Shown here one piece after another: positions 53,300 to 61,863 of a stretch of 64,000 nucleotides of DNA (position 1 is its first letter; each line of letters starts with the position of its first letter). The translations under genes and the position numbers were made by a program. The notes under the pieces are model-generated. The model worked only from the letters and a program-made list of their open reading frames with translations. It was not told the origin of the DNA and ran no database searches. The stretch comes from Alsobacter sp046349155. GTDB taxonomy: Bacteria > Pseudomonadota > Alphaproteobacteria > Rhizobiales > Beijerinckiaceae. The stretch is taken from NCBI GenBank assembly GCA_046349155.1, contig JAXMCW010000001.1:62001-126000 (forward strand), read 5' to 3'.

Positions 53300-53863
53300 A
53301 TGAGCACGACGACGAGCGCCTGGCGCGCGGACCCGCTGGCCTGGGGCCACGGTCCGCGGGTCTTCGAGATGTTCCTGGAGCCCACCTGCCCCTATTCGGT
53401 GCGCGCCTTCGGCAAGATCGACGACACGCTCCGGCTGGCGGGCGAGGACCGGATCACGCTGAAGATCCGCCTGCAGTCCCAGCCCTGGCATCTCTTCTCC
53501 GGGGTCGTCACGCGCTGCGTGATCGCGGCCTCGACCCTGCCCGGGGGCAAGGAGGACGCGCGCAGGGTACTGGCCGCCGTCGCGGCCGATCGCGAGGCGT
53601 TCGAGTTCGAGCGCCATTGCACCGGACCCAACCGCGACGCGACGCCCAACGACATCATCGCGCGGCTCGAAGGCCAATCCGGCCTGCGGCTCGCCGAGGC
53701 CTTCGCGATCCCCGACCTCGACAGGGAGATCAAGTGGCACTGCAAGTATGCACGCCAGAACGGCATCCACGTCTCGCCGACCTTCATGATCGACGGCCTC
53801 GTGCAGCCCGACATGGGCAGCGGCGACGCCGTGGAGTCCTGGGTCGCCAGGCTGAACGCTTAG
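53300..53863 (+). CDS. DsbA-like thioredoxin-fold protein with CPYS motif
   Basis: 187-residue protein with a DsbA-type thioredoxin fold: FLEPTCPYSVRAF near residues 26-38 and the cis-Pro loop HVSPTFMIDG near 160-169. The active site is CPYS, so the resolving Cys is replaced by Ser, which argues for a glutathione-linked or peroxiredoxin-like role or loss of disulfide oxidation. No signal peptide, hence cytoplasmic. ATG at 53300 with CCGGAGG. Confidence 0.82.
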   Translation: MSTTTSAWRADPLAWGHGPRVFEMFLEPTCPYSVRAFGKIDDTLRLAGEDRITLKIRLQSQPWHLFSGVVTRCVIAASTLPGGKEDARRVLAAVAADREAFEFERHCTGPNRDATPNDIIARLEGQSGLRLAEAFAIPDLDREIKWHCKYARQNGIHVSPTFMIDGLVQPDMGSGDAVESWVARLNA

Positions 53864-53940
53864 CGCGCGCCGGAGCGGAGGGGCCCCGCAGCCATGGCCG
53901 CAGGACCGTGCCCGCTTCGCCGCTCCTGGCGACCGGAGAC

Positions 53941-53961
53941 GTCCCGGACCCGGCCCGGGAC
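53941..53961. terminator. Hairpin between DsbA-like and ohr genes
   Basis: GTCCCGG and CCGGGAC form a perfect 7-bp stem with a 7-nt loop in the 133-bp convergent gap. No T-run. Possible bidirectional terminator. Confidence 0.35.
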
Positions 53962-53996
53962 GCCCGGGAGGACGGGCGCGTCGCTCGCGCGGCCGC

Positions 53997-54428
53997 TCAG
54001 CCTACGACGGTGAGGCCGACGTCGAGGCTGCCCTTCGTGGCGTTGGAATAGGGACACACGAAGTGGGCCTTCTGCACCAGCGCCTCGGCCTTGGCGTGGT
54101 CGAAGCCGGGCACGCGAATCGTCAGGTTGGCGGTGATGCCGAAGCCTCCGTCCGAGCGCGGGCCGATGCCGACCTCGGCGGTCACGGTGGTGTCGGCGGG
54201 CAGCGCCACCTTCTCCTGTCCGGCCACGAAGCGCAGCGCGCCGAGGAAGCATGCGGAATAACCGACGGCGAAGAGCTTCTCGGGATTGGCGCCGTCGCCG
54301 CCCGGTCCGCCGAGCTCCTTCGGAACGACGAGCTTCACGTCCAGCGTGCCGTCCTCGGTGGCGGAGCGGCCGTCGCGGCCACCGCCCGTTGCGGTGGCGC
54401 GGGTGGTGTACTTCACGTCGACGCTCAT
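53997..54428 (-). CDS. ohr: Organic hydroperoxide resistance protein Ohr
   Basis: 143-residue thiol peroxidase of the OsmC/Ohr family that reduces organic and lipid hydroperoxides, using lipoylated proteins as electron source. The reactive Cys-60 is in GYSACFLGA and the resolving Cys-125 in FVCPYSN; Glu-50 in NPEKLFAVG and Arg-21 complete the active site. ATG at 54428 with CGGAGAG. Divergent from ohrR with three operator-like repeats between them. Confidence 0.95.
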   Translation of the reverse strand: MSVDVKYTTRATATGGGRDGRSATEDGTLDVKLVVPKELGGPGGDGANPEKLFAVGYSACFLGALRFVAGQEKVALPADTTVTAEVGIGPRSDGGFGITANLTIRVPGFDHAKAEALVQKAHFVCPYSNATKGSLDVGLTVVG

Positions 54429-54443
54429 GGATGCTCTCCGTTT

Positions 54444-54529
54444 GATCGTGTGCGATTTAATCGATGGCGATTGAGTAGCCCGCCCTCGGAATTCTGTCAA
54501 CGGCTTGCGAAATGATCGTGTGCGATTTA
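54444..54529. promoter_or_regulatory. OhrR operator region with three ATCG-N4-CGAT sites
   Basis: A 16-bp direct repeat GATCGTGTGCGATTTA occurs at 54444-54459 and 54514-54529. Each contains the dyad ATCG-TGTG-CGAT (54445-54456 and 54515-54526), and a third dyad ATCG-ATGG-CGAT lies at 54460-54471. One pair is near the ohr start and one ends 10 bp before the ohrR ATG, as expected for a repressor that controls both genes. Confidence 0.7.
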
Positions 54530-54539
54530 TTTTCGCGGA

Positions 54540-54989
54540 ATGCCGCACAAGACCCGCACCCCGCTCCGCCTCGACTCCTTCCTGTGCTTCAGCGTCTACG
54601 CGCTGAACAACGCCTTCGGGCGGCTCTACAAGGGCCTGCTCGACGGGCTCGGCCTCACCTATCCGCAATATCTGGTCATGGTGACGTTGTGGGAGGATGA
54701 CGGCCTTTCCGTGGGCGAGATCGGCGAACGGCTCTCGCTGGAATCGAGCACGTTGACGCCGCTGCTCAAGCGCCTGGAGGCGCAGGGGCTCGTCGAGCGC
54801 AGGCGCTCGGAAGCGGACGAGCGCCGGGTGCTGGTGAAGCTCACGAAGAAGGGACGCAGGCTCGCCGAGCAGGCCGCCGCGGTCCCCGCGGCGGTGGGCC
54901 GGAGCTGCGGGCTTGCCCCGCGCGAGCTCGAGGAGATCCGCCGGTCGATCGACGTGTTGCGCGGGCACATTGCCGAGGCGACGCCCTGA
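54540..54989 (+). CDS. ohrR: MarR-family organic-peroxide sensor OhrR
   Basis: 149-residue MarR-type repressor. The peroxide-sensing Cys is Cys-16 in FLCFSVYAL at the expected N-terminal position of OhrR. Winged helix with LSVGEIGERLSLESSTLTPLLKRLEAQGLVER (recognition helix) and RRSEADERRVLVKLT wing (residues about 60-105). It derepresses ohr when the Cys is oxidised. ATG at 54540 directly follows an operator copy, so autorepression is likely. Confidence 0.93.
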   Translation: MPHKTRTPLRLDSFLCFSVYALNNAFGRLYKGLLDGLGLTYPQYLVMVTLWEDDGLSVGEIGERLSLESSTLTPLLKRLEAQGLVERRRSEADERRVLVKLTKKGRRLAEQAAAVPAAVGRSCGLAPRELEEIRRSIDVLRGHIAEATP

Positions 54990-54996
54990 GGCGTCG

Positions 54997-56166
54997 TCAC
55001 TTCGACGTCGGGTTCGCGGCCGCCAGGAAGGCGATGCAGGCGCAGGCGGCGCCGAGCATGGCGTAGCCCCATGCGATCTGCTTCAGGTCGAAGCTCCCCG
55101 TGAGGCGGCCGGCCGCGATGCCCGGGATCGCCGCGCCCCCGTAGGAGACGAGGTAGAAGGTGGCGAGCAGCCCGGCCCTCTCATGCGGCCCGGCGCGGGC
55201 GAGCAGGGCGCGAAGGCCGCCCGTCGACGAGATGCCGGTCGACAGGCCCACGGCGAGGCTCGCCGCGATGAAAGGCAGCACGGCGCCGGCTTCCAGCGCC
55301 GAGATGATCCCTGTCAGCGCCACGAGATAGAGCGCCATGCCGGTCCGCACGCTCGCGGCGGGCGACAGGCGGGCGGCCAGCGGCCCGCCGAGGGGGGTCA
55401 GGGACATCATCGACGAGAAGACGAGGGCCGCGACAAGGGGGCTCGTGGAGCCGAGATATTGCGCCACCACGGCCGGGCCGAAGGCCTGGTAGAAGCTGCC
55501 CAGGCACCACGTCGCCACCGAGGCGGAGCAGGCGGCGAGGACCAGGCGGCCGGAGCCCGCGGGGACCTGCAGGCGCGGACGCAGGGATCGCACCGCCCCC
55601 CCGCTGCGCGGCATCGTCTCGGGACTCGCCACGACCAGCGCCGCGCAGGCGGCGAGCGCGACCAGCATCACGGCGTAGACCAGGACCTTCGGCGCAGGCG
55701 CGAACTGGACGAGCGCGCCGCAGGTGATGGCACCCAGCGGGATCCCGACCATCGGCGCGCTGCCCGTGATCGCCGCCGGCATCCAGGCCGGTCGGTCGCG
55801 CGCCGCGTCGACCACGAAGGCGCCGAGCGCGCTCGAGGCCAGGCCCGAGGAAAGGCCCTGCAGCACGCGGGCGACGAAGAGCGGGCCCGGCCCGCGCAGC
55901 GCGATCAGGATGAGGCAGGCCAGGGACGCGACGGCGATGGCGGCGAGCGCGACCGGCCGACGCCCCAGGTGGTTGGACAGGCGCCCCATCATCAGCAGCG
56001 ACGAGGCAGCGGCGGCCAGGTAGCCGACGGTCACGTAGCTGAGCTGGGCCGGCGTGACGCCGTCCTCCGCCCGGTAGAGGTTGAAGAGCGGGATGGGCGT
56101 CCCCGCGGAGGCGAAGACCAGCACGAGCGAGCAGGCGGCCGCCACGAAGGCGGCGCGCACGGACAT
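54997..56166 (-). CDS. MFS transporter
   Basis: 389-residue major-facilitator permease with twelve predicted helices. The loop 2-3 motif is GRLSNHLGRRPVAL and helix 4-5 contains ARVLQGLSSGLASSALGAFVVD, typical of drug/sugar efflux type MFS. Substrate unknown. ATG at 56166; an in-frame TTG 15 bp upstream is possible, and neither has a clear ribosome-binding site. It converges closely with ohrR (7-bp gap). Confidence 0.88.
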   Translation of the reverse strand: MSVRAAFVAAACSLVLVFASAGTPIPLFNLYRAEDGVTPAQLSYVTVGYLAAAASSLLMMGRLSNHLGRRPVALAAIAVASLACLILIALRGPGPLFVARVLQGLSSGLASSALGAFVVDAARDRPAWMPAAITGSAPMVGIPLGAITCGALVQFAPAPKVLVYAVMLVALAACAALVVASPETMPRSGGAVRSLRPRLQVPAGSGRLVLAACSASVATWCLGSFYQAFGPAVVAQYLGSTSPLVAALVFSSMMSLTPLGGPLAARLSPAASVRTGMALYLVALTGIISALEAGAVLPFIAASLAVGLSTGISSTGGLRALLARAGPHERAGLLATFYLVSYGGAAIPGIAAGRLTGSFDLKQIAWGYAMLGAACACIAFLAAANPTSK

Positions 56167-56318
56167 GCGGGGGACGTGCAAGGGCCAGCCTGCCTCGTGT
56201 CGACGCTGCGGATCAGCTCCTGCTTACCGCAGCGCAGCACGGCTGTCTCGCCCCGGGCGCGCATGGGAGACCGGCGCGGGCGCCGTCCCCGGTCGGGCCG
56301 GCGCGCGGGCCGGACGGC

Positions 56319-58064
56319 TCAGAATTCCTCCCAACCGCCCGCGGCCGCCTGGGACTTCGGGCGGGCGGGCGCCGCACCCGGGGAGGCCTTGGGCGAGAAG
56401 GCGGCGGCGGCCAGCTTCTGCAGGCGCCCCGGCTCCGAGGCTCCCGTGGCTGCAGGCTTCGCGCCGGCCATCGGCTTCTTCGCCGGCATCGCCGTGCGGG
56501 AAGCCGCCGGCTTGGCGGCCGGGCGCGCGGTGGAGGATGCGGGCAACGCCATGCCGTCCGTGCCGGTGGCGCGCAAGACGGGCGCCGCGGCGCCGTGCTC
56601 GCGGGTGCGGAACCAGTCCACCAGTTCGCGCAGGCGGTCCACCTGCTGCGACAGCTGGCTGGAGGCCGCCGCGCTTTCCTCGGCCATGGCGGCGTTCTGC
56701 TGCGTCATCTCGTCCATGTGGGCGACAGCCTGGCTCATCTCGTCGATGCCGTTGGCCTGCTCGCTGGTCGCAGCCGAGATCTCGGAGACCGTCGACGCGA
56801 CGCGCTCGGAGGACCCGACGATCTTGTCCAGGGCGTCGCCGGCCTCGCGGACCAGCTTCACGCCCTTCGACACCTCGTCCACCGACGCGCCGATCAGCCC
56901 CGTGATGTCCTTGGCCGCCTCGGAGGAGCGCTGGGCGAGGGTACGGACTTCCGCCGCCACCACCGCGAAGCCCTTGCCCGCCTCGCCGGCGCGTGCGGCC
57001 TCGACGGCGGCGTTCAGCGCCAGCAGGTTGGTCTGGAAGGCGATCTCGTCGATGACGCCAGTGATGTCGGAGATCTTGGACGAGGCCTGCTCGATGCGCG
57101 ACATGGCCTCGACGGCCTGGCGGACGATGCTGCCGCCCTCGGTCGCGACGCCCATGGCCTCCTGGGCCAGGTCCACCGCCTGGCGCGAGGACTGGGCCGA
57201 CGCCTTCACGGACGCCGCGAGTTCCTCGGTGGTCGCGGCCGTCTGCTCGAGGGCGGAGGCCTGCTGCTCGGTGCGGTTGGAGAGGTCCTGGGCCCCGGAG
57301 CGGATCTCGCTGGCCGAGTTCGCCGTCTCGCCGGCGATGCCCTTGATCTGCTCGGCGAAGTCCCGGAGCCGGTCGGCGGCAACGTCATAGTCGCTGGCGA
57401 TCTTGGCGAAGTCCTCGGTCAGCCTGCCGTCGAGGCGGCGCGTCAGGTCTCCGTCCGCCAGGGCGGCGAGCGCGTCGCCGATCTCGGCGAGCGCCAGGCT
57501 GCGCTGCTCCGCGTTCGCCCGCTCCGTCGCCAGGGTCCGCTCTTCGGCCTGCTGGCGCGCCTTTTCCGACGCGGCGATGTAGACGGAGATGGCGAGGTCC
57601 ATGTCGAGCAGGGCGGCCTTGATGATGCCGCCGAGCTGGGCCTTGGCCTGCGCGCCCCCGGGCATCGTCTTGCCGAACATCGACGTCGGCCACAGGGAGT
57701 CGAGGATCTTGCCCAGCAGCCCCTCGATGATGAGCGCGTAGGAACCGATGTAGTAGCGCGGCTCGAGGCCGACGCGGGCATGCACCTCGCCGACGGTGGT
57801 GACCGCGCGGGCATAGCCCTCGTCGAACTGGGCGCGGCCGATGCGGCTCCAATGCTCGAGCTGGCGGCTCTTCGCCCAGTCCATGCGGGAGGGGTCGGAG
57901 AACAGGTTCCTGGTGGTCCCGTTGCCCCGGATCTGGGTGTAGACGGTATCGAGGATGCCTGGCAGTTCGCGCTCGATCAGCGCTGCGGCAGAGCGGATGG
58001 CTGCCTCTTGCTCTTTGCCGAGACCGATATACGCGAGACGATCGCCGATGTTGAAAGAGTCCAT
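56319..58064 (-). CDS. Globin-coupled methyl-accepting chemotaxis protein (HemAT-like)
   Basis: 581-residue soluble chemoreceptor without transmembrane helices. Residues 1-170 are a protoglobin-type sensor; the proximal haem ligand is His-95 in GEVHARVGLEPRYYIGSY, matching the HemAT pattern. A HAMP-like linker (LAALADGDLTRRL) follows, then the signalling domain with the conserved hairpin tip EIAFQTNLLALNAAVEAARAGE near residue 350. After an Ala/Pro/Lys-rich linker the C-terminus ends in WEEF, resembling the CheR/CheB-docking pentapeptide. Role: oxygen or redox taxis. Start ATG 58064 has a weak ribosome-binding site. Confidence 0.92.
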   Translation of the reverse strand: MDSFNIGDRLAYIGLGKEQEAAIRSAAALIERELPGILDTVYTQIRGNGTTRNLFSDPSRMDWAKSRQLEHWSRIGRAQFDEGYARAVTTVGEVHARVGLEPRYYIGSYALIIEGLLGKILDSLWPTSMFGKTMPGGAQAKAQLGGIIKAALLDMDLAISVYIAASEKARQQAEERTLATERANAEQRSLALAEIGDALAALADGDLTRRLDGRLTEDFAKIASDYDVAADRLRDFAEQIKGIAGETANSASEIRSGAQDLSNRTEQQASALEQTAATTEELAASVKASAQSSRQAVDLAQEAMGVATEGGSIVRQAVEAMSRIEQASSKISDITGVIDEIAFQTNLLALNAAVEAARAGEAGKGFAVVAAEVRTLAQRSSEAAKDITGLIGASVDEVSKGVKLVREAGDALDKIVGSSERVASTVSEISAATSEQANGIDEMSQAVAHMDEMTQQNAAMAEESAAASSQLSQQVDRLRELVDWFRTREHGAAAPVLRATGTDGMALPASSTARPAAKPAASRTAMPAKKPMAGAKPAATGASEPGRLQKLAAAAFSPKASPGAAPARPKSQAAAGGWEEF

Positions 58065-58158
58065 GATCTACCCCAATAGCCGATGCGGGATTACACAGTC
58101 AGGAACGTGAATTTCGCGTGCATCAGACGTGAGACTTAACGGCCCTCCAGGCGCGCCA

Positions 58159-58208
58159 TTCAGGATTGTAAAATATCATTTGGTACTACCTATAATTATA
58201 ATCCTGAA
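58159..58208. promoter_or_regulatory. Long inverted repeat in AT-rich DeoR/MCP promoter region
   Basis: TTCAGGATT (58159-58167) and AATCCTGAA (58200-58208) are perfect 9-bp inverted arms separated by 32 bp of strikingly AT-rich DNA that includes a TATAAT hexamer at 58191-58196. Arm centres are 41 bp apart, about four helical turns. It lies about 140 bp upstream of the DeoR-type gene and about 95 bp upstream of the divergent chemoreceptor gene, so it could control either. Confidence 0.45.
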
Positions 58209-58344
58209 GAAAACGTTTTACGGGCAGAGGTGACTTCGGGTGATCGACTCTCGTCACGCGTGATTGCCTTTGGTCAGCGTCTTGTCGACGGAAGCGATTC
58301 ATGATTGGCTCAGCTCAACAAATGAGCGTCCTGGGGAGGATGTG

Positions 58345-59121
58345 GTGGAGATTGATCGACATCGTGGGATCGTCGATCTGTTGGCCGAACGGCCCTTCGC
58401 AACCGTGCGCGACCTGCAGGAGGCGTTCGGCGTCTCACCCGCCACCATCCGTCGCGACATCGACAAGCTTCACCGGCTCGGCAAGGTCCGCAAGGTCTTC
58501 GGCGGCATCGCGTCCACCCCGTCGGGAGCCGCCGGACCGCGCACCGCGCGTCCCTACAGCGAGAACCGCGACATGGCCGTGGCGCAGAAGCGCGCCATCG
58601 CCGCGGCGGCCCTGGGCCTGGTCTGCGACGGCGACTCGCTGATCATCCACGGAGGATCGACCTGCTACAATCTGGGGGTCCTGCTCGCCCAGCGCAGCGT
58701 CCGGGTCTTCACCAATTCCATGCCGCTCGCCGCCTATCTGGGCGAGCACGGCGTCTGCCAGCTGACGGTGGCGGGGGGCGACGTCCATCGCGAGCCTCGC
58801 CTCATCTACGACCCCAGGACGCGCCCCGTCTTCTACGCTTCCAAGTTCTTCGTGGGCGCGCAGGGGCTCGGCTCGGACGGGGTCCTGGAATCCCACCCGC
58901 TGTCCGTGCGCTCCATCCGCGACCTCGTCGAATGCGCCGACGAGGTGATCGTGCTGGCCGACAGCCGGAAGTTCGCCATCCGGCCGCGGCACGTCGCGCT
59001 GCCGCTCTCGCGCGTCAGCCGCATCATCACCGATGACGGCCTGACCGCCGAGGATGCGGCCATGCTGGAGGAGGCGGGCGTCGAGCTCACGATCGCCCAG
59101 GCCACGGGGGGCCTGGCATGA
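58345..59121 (+). CDS. DeoR-family transcriptional regulator
   Basis: 258-residue repressor. N-terminal winged helix (RHRGIVDLLAERPFATVRDLQEAFGVSPATIRRDIDKLHRLGKV, residues 5-50, quoted here in part as VSPATIRRDIDKL) and a C-terminal sugar-phosphate sensor domain with HGGSTCYNLG and SMPLAAYLG. The effector is presumably a phosphorylated sugar made from the cargo of the ABC transporter that follows. GTG at 58345 has GGGGAGGA 4 nt upstream; an adjacent GTG at 58342 is less well spaced. Confidence 0.9.
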   Translation: MEIDRHRGIVDLLAERPFATVRDLQEAFGVSPATIRRDIDKLHRLGKVRKVFGGIASTPSGAAGPRTARPYSENRDMAVAQKRAIAAAALGLVCDGDSLIIHGGSTCYNLGVLLAQRSVRVFTNSMPLAAYLGEHGVCQLTVAGGDVHREPRLIYDPRTRPVFYASKFFVGAQGLGSDGVLESHPLSVRSIRDLVECADEVIVLADSRKFAIRPRHVALPLSRVSRIITDDGLTAEDAAMLEEAGVELTIAQATGGLA

Positions 59122-59225
59122 GCGCCGGGCAGGCAAGCATCCGCAGGGGGGCGTCCCACGCAGGGCCGAGCTCGCCTTCCGATCGAGCGGACGCAGGCTC
59201 CTCCAAGATGACGTGCAGGTCGCGG

Positions 59226-59339
59226 CTCCCGGGCCAGCGCCGCGGCCCGGGAGCGGGAGGCGCCACTGGCGGGATCGCGCCGAAGCCGTCTAGACTGGCG
59301 GCAAGGGGTTCGACCCCAGGGGGCCTGGCCAGCAGGCCC
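59226..59339 (+). promoter_or_regulatory. Structured leader with three hairpins ahead of the ABC ATPase gene
   Basis: Three perfect hairpins lie in the 232-bp gap: CTCCCGGGCC/GGCCCGGGAG (59226-59253, 10-bp stem, 8-nt loop), GGGG/CCCC with TTCGA loop (59305-59317) and GGGCCTG/CAGGCCC (59321-59339), the last ending just before the AGGAGG ribosome-binding site. The first could terminate DeoR transcription; the last could mask translation of the ATPase gene. No riboswitch class is recognised. Confidence 0.4.
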
Positions 59340-59353
59340 GCAGGAGGATGCGC

Positions 59354-60892
59354 GTGCAGGGGGATGCAGGCATGACCGGGGGCGGCGCGTCCACCCTGCG
59401 GCTGTCGAAGATCACCAAGAGCTTCGGCGGCATCACGGTGCTGCAGGACGTGGACTTCGACGTCCATGCCGGCGAGGTGCACGCCCTGATGGGCGAGAAC
59501 GGCGCCGGCAAGTCGACGCTCATCAAGGTCATGGCGGGCCTGCACCGGCCCGATAGCGGCCAGATGGCGATCGACGGTCGGCCGCTGAGCTTCTCCTCGC
59601 CGCGGGAGGCCCATGCGGCTGGCATCGCCACGGTCCACCAGGAATTACTGCTCTTCTCGGACCTCACGGTCGCCGAGAACATCTTTCTCGGCCAGACCCC
59701 GAAGACCTCCTCCGGACTGATCGACTGGCCTGCCATGCGCCGGCGGGCCCGCGAGCTGCTGGACCGGCTGGACTGCCCCGAGCTCGATATCGACGCGCGC
59801 GTCGGCACGCTCTCCGTGGCCAACCGCCAGCGCGTGGAGATCGCCCGCGCCTTGTCCCAGCAGGCGCGGTTCCTGATCATGGACGAGCCGACGGCCGCCC
59901 TCGTCGAGGCCGACGTGCAGCGGATGTTCGACATCGTGCGCCGGCTGCGGGCGAGCGGCGTCGGCATCGTCTATGTCAGCCACCGCATGCCCGAGATCTT
60001 CGCGCTCGCCGACCGGGTCACCGTGCTGCGCGACGGCGTCTGCGTCGGCACCCGGCCCATCGGTGAGGTCGACGAGAGCCAGCTCGTCTCGATGATGGTC
60101 GGCCGCTCCGTCGACAAGCTCTACCCGCCCCCGCAGGGCCCGGTGCGCGACGTGGCGCTCACGCTGCGCAACGTGGCCCACCGCAACGTGGTGCAGGACA
60201 TCTCGCTGGAGCTCAGGCGGGGCGAGATCGTGGGGCTCGCGGGCCTCGTCGGGTCCGGCCGCACGGAGACGGCGCTGACCATTTTCGGCATCACGCCGGC
60301 CACTGCGGGGACGATCCTGCTCGACGGACGCGAGGTGAGGATCGACAGCCCGGAGACGGCGCGCGACCTGGGGATCGCCTATGTCCCGGAGGACCGAGGA
60401 ACCCAGGGCCTCGTCAAGCCGCAGACCATCGCCGACAATATCGCGCTGGCCAATCTCGGGCGCATGTCGCGCGGGCCGTTCGTCAGCGTCGCCGCCGTCA
60501 CGGAGGCGGCGCGCCGCGCCATCCAGCAGCTCGGCATCCGCGCCCGCGGGCCGGCCCAGCCGGTGCGCCAGCTCTCCGGCGGCAACCAGCAGAAGGTCGT
60601 ACTCGCCAAGTGGCTGGAGACGAGGCCGCGGATCCTCATCCTCGACGAGCCGACGCGCGGCATCGACGTGGGCGCCAAGGCCGAGATCCACAAGCTCATC
60701 CGCCAGCTCGCCGGCGAGGGAATGGCCATCCTGATGATCTCCAGCGAGCTGCCCGAGGTGCTGGGCATGAGCGACCGCGTGCTCGTCATGAGCCAGGGCC
60801 GCATCGTCGGCGCGTTCGACAAGGCCGCCGCGACCCCGGAGGCCGTCGGCGCCGCCATGACCGCGTCCCGCGGACCCCGGGAGGCCGCGTGA
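59354..60892 (+). CDS. Sugar ABC transporter ATPase, two fused domains (RbsA/RhaT/LsrA type)
   Basis: 512-residue double ATPase. The first domain has Walker A GENGAGKST (residues 48-56), a variant signature LSVANRQRVEIARAL and Walker B FLIMDEP. The second has a degenerate Walker A (GLVGSGRTE), the full signature LSGGNQQKVVLAKWL and LILDEPTRGIDVG, the usual asymmetry of this class. GTG at 59354 stands 6 nt after AGGAGG; ATG codons at 59348 and 59372 are alternatives. It powers the two permeases that follow with overlapping frames. Confidence 0.92.
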   Translation: MQGDAGMTGGGASTLRLSKITKSFGGITVLQDVDFDVHAGEVHALMGENGAGKSTLIKVMAGLHRPDSGQMAIDGRPLSFSSPREAHAAGIATVHQELLLFSDLTVAENIFLGQTPKTSSGLIDWPAMRRRARELLDRLDCPELDIDARVGTLSVANRQRVEIARALSQQARFLIMDEPTAALVEADVQRMFDIVRRLRASGVGIVYVSHRMPEIFALADRVTVLRDGVCVGTRPIGEVDESQLVSMMVGRSVDKLYPPPQGPVRDVALTLRNVAHRNVVQDISLELRRGEIVGLAGLVGSGRTETALTIFGITPATAGTILLDGREVRIDSPETARDLGIAYVPEDRGTQGLVKPQTIADNIALANLGRMSRGPFVSVAAVTEAARRAIQQLGIRARGPAQPVRQLSGGNQQKVVLAKWLETRPRILILDEPTRGIDVGAKAEIHKLIRQLAGEGMAILMISSELPEVLGMSDRVLVMSQGRIVGAFDKAAATPEAVGAAMTASRGPREAA

Positions 60893-61863
60893 CCAGCCTC
60901 GCCCAGCCCCTGGGCCGCTCTGGCCTGCAGCGCTTCGCCTCCGGCTTCGGCCAGGAGATCGTGATCGCGCTGTCCATCGCGGTCCTGTTCGTCGTCGTGA
61001 CCTGGGTGAACCCGCGCTTCATCTCGGACACCAACGTCAACTCGATCATTGCCGGCAACGCCTATATCGCGGTCGCCGCGATCGGCATGTCGATCATCAT
61101 CATCTGCGGCCATATCGACGTCTCCGTCGGCTCCCTGATCGGAGTGGTGGCGACCATCGCCGGCACATTGGCGGTGAAGGGCTATCCCGTCTGGCTCGCC
61201 TGGCTCCTGCCGGTGCTCGTCTCCGTCGCCATCAACACGGGCGTCGGCGCGCTCGTCGCCTATACCCGCATGCCCTCCATCGTGGTCACGCTGGGCATGC
61301 TCTCCATCCTCAAGGGGGGGCTCATCATCGCGACGGGCGGCGCCTGGATCACGGGCATGCCCGCTGACTTCATGCTGGCGCAGATGCGTCCCTTCGGCGT
61401 GCCGTCTTCGGTCTGGTTCATGGTGGCGCTCACCGCGATCACCGCCTTCCTGATGCGCTACACGGATGGCGGCCGCTCGGTCTACGCGGTGGGCGGCAAC
61501 CTGGAAGCGGCGCGCGCAGCCGGCCTCAACCCCGAGCGCGTGACCGTGGGCGCCTTCGCCGTGCACGGGCTCTTCGCCGGCATCGCCGGCATCCTCTTCG
61601 CCACGCAGCTGCAGGTCATCCAGTCCACCGTGCCGCCCAACCTGGAGCTGACTGTGATCACCGCCTCGGTGATCGGCGGGGTCTCGATCCTCGGCGGCAC
61701 CGGGACGGTGATCGGCTCGACGCTCGCCGCCATCCTCTTCGCGACCATCGGCTCGGCGCTGATCTTCCTCGACGTCTCCGCCTACTGGCTGCGGGCCGTG
61801 CTGGGCCTGCTCATCCTGGCGACGGTGATGGCCGACATGATCCGCCGGAGGCGCAGCTCATGA
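60889..61863 (+). CDS. Sugar ABC transporter permease (RbsC/LsrC type), first
   Basis: 324-residue permease of the BPD_transp_2 family with about ten helices (GMSIIIICGHIDVSVGSLIG near residues 64-83, FAGIAGILFATQLQ, VIGGVSILGGTGTVIGS). The GTG start overlaps the ATPase stop (GTGA) with GGGAGG upstream. It forms a heterodimer with the next gene product. Confidence 0.92.
   Translation: MTSLAQPLGRSGLQRFASGFGQEIVIALSIAVLFVVVTWVNPRFISDTNVNSIIAGNAYIAVAAIGMSIIIICGHIDVSVGSLIGVVATIAGTLAVKGYPVWLAWLLPVLVSVAINTGVGALVAYTRMPSIVVTLGMLSILKGGLIIATGGAWITGMPADFMLAQMRPFGVPSSVWFMVALTAITAFLMRYTDGGRSVYAVGGNLEAARAAGLNPERVTVGAFAVHGLFAGIAGILFATQLQVIQSTVPPNLELTVITASVIGGVSILGGTGTVIGSTLAAILFATIGSALIFLDVSAYWLRAVLGLLILATVMADMIRRRRSS

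Noticed and set aside
59305..59317. GGGGTTCGACCCC resembling a tRNA T-arm
   Set aside because: The loop is only 5 nt and no acceptor, anticodon or D arm can be folded around it; treated as one hairpin of the leader.
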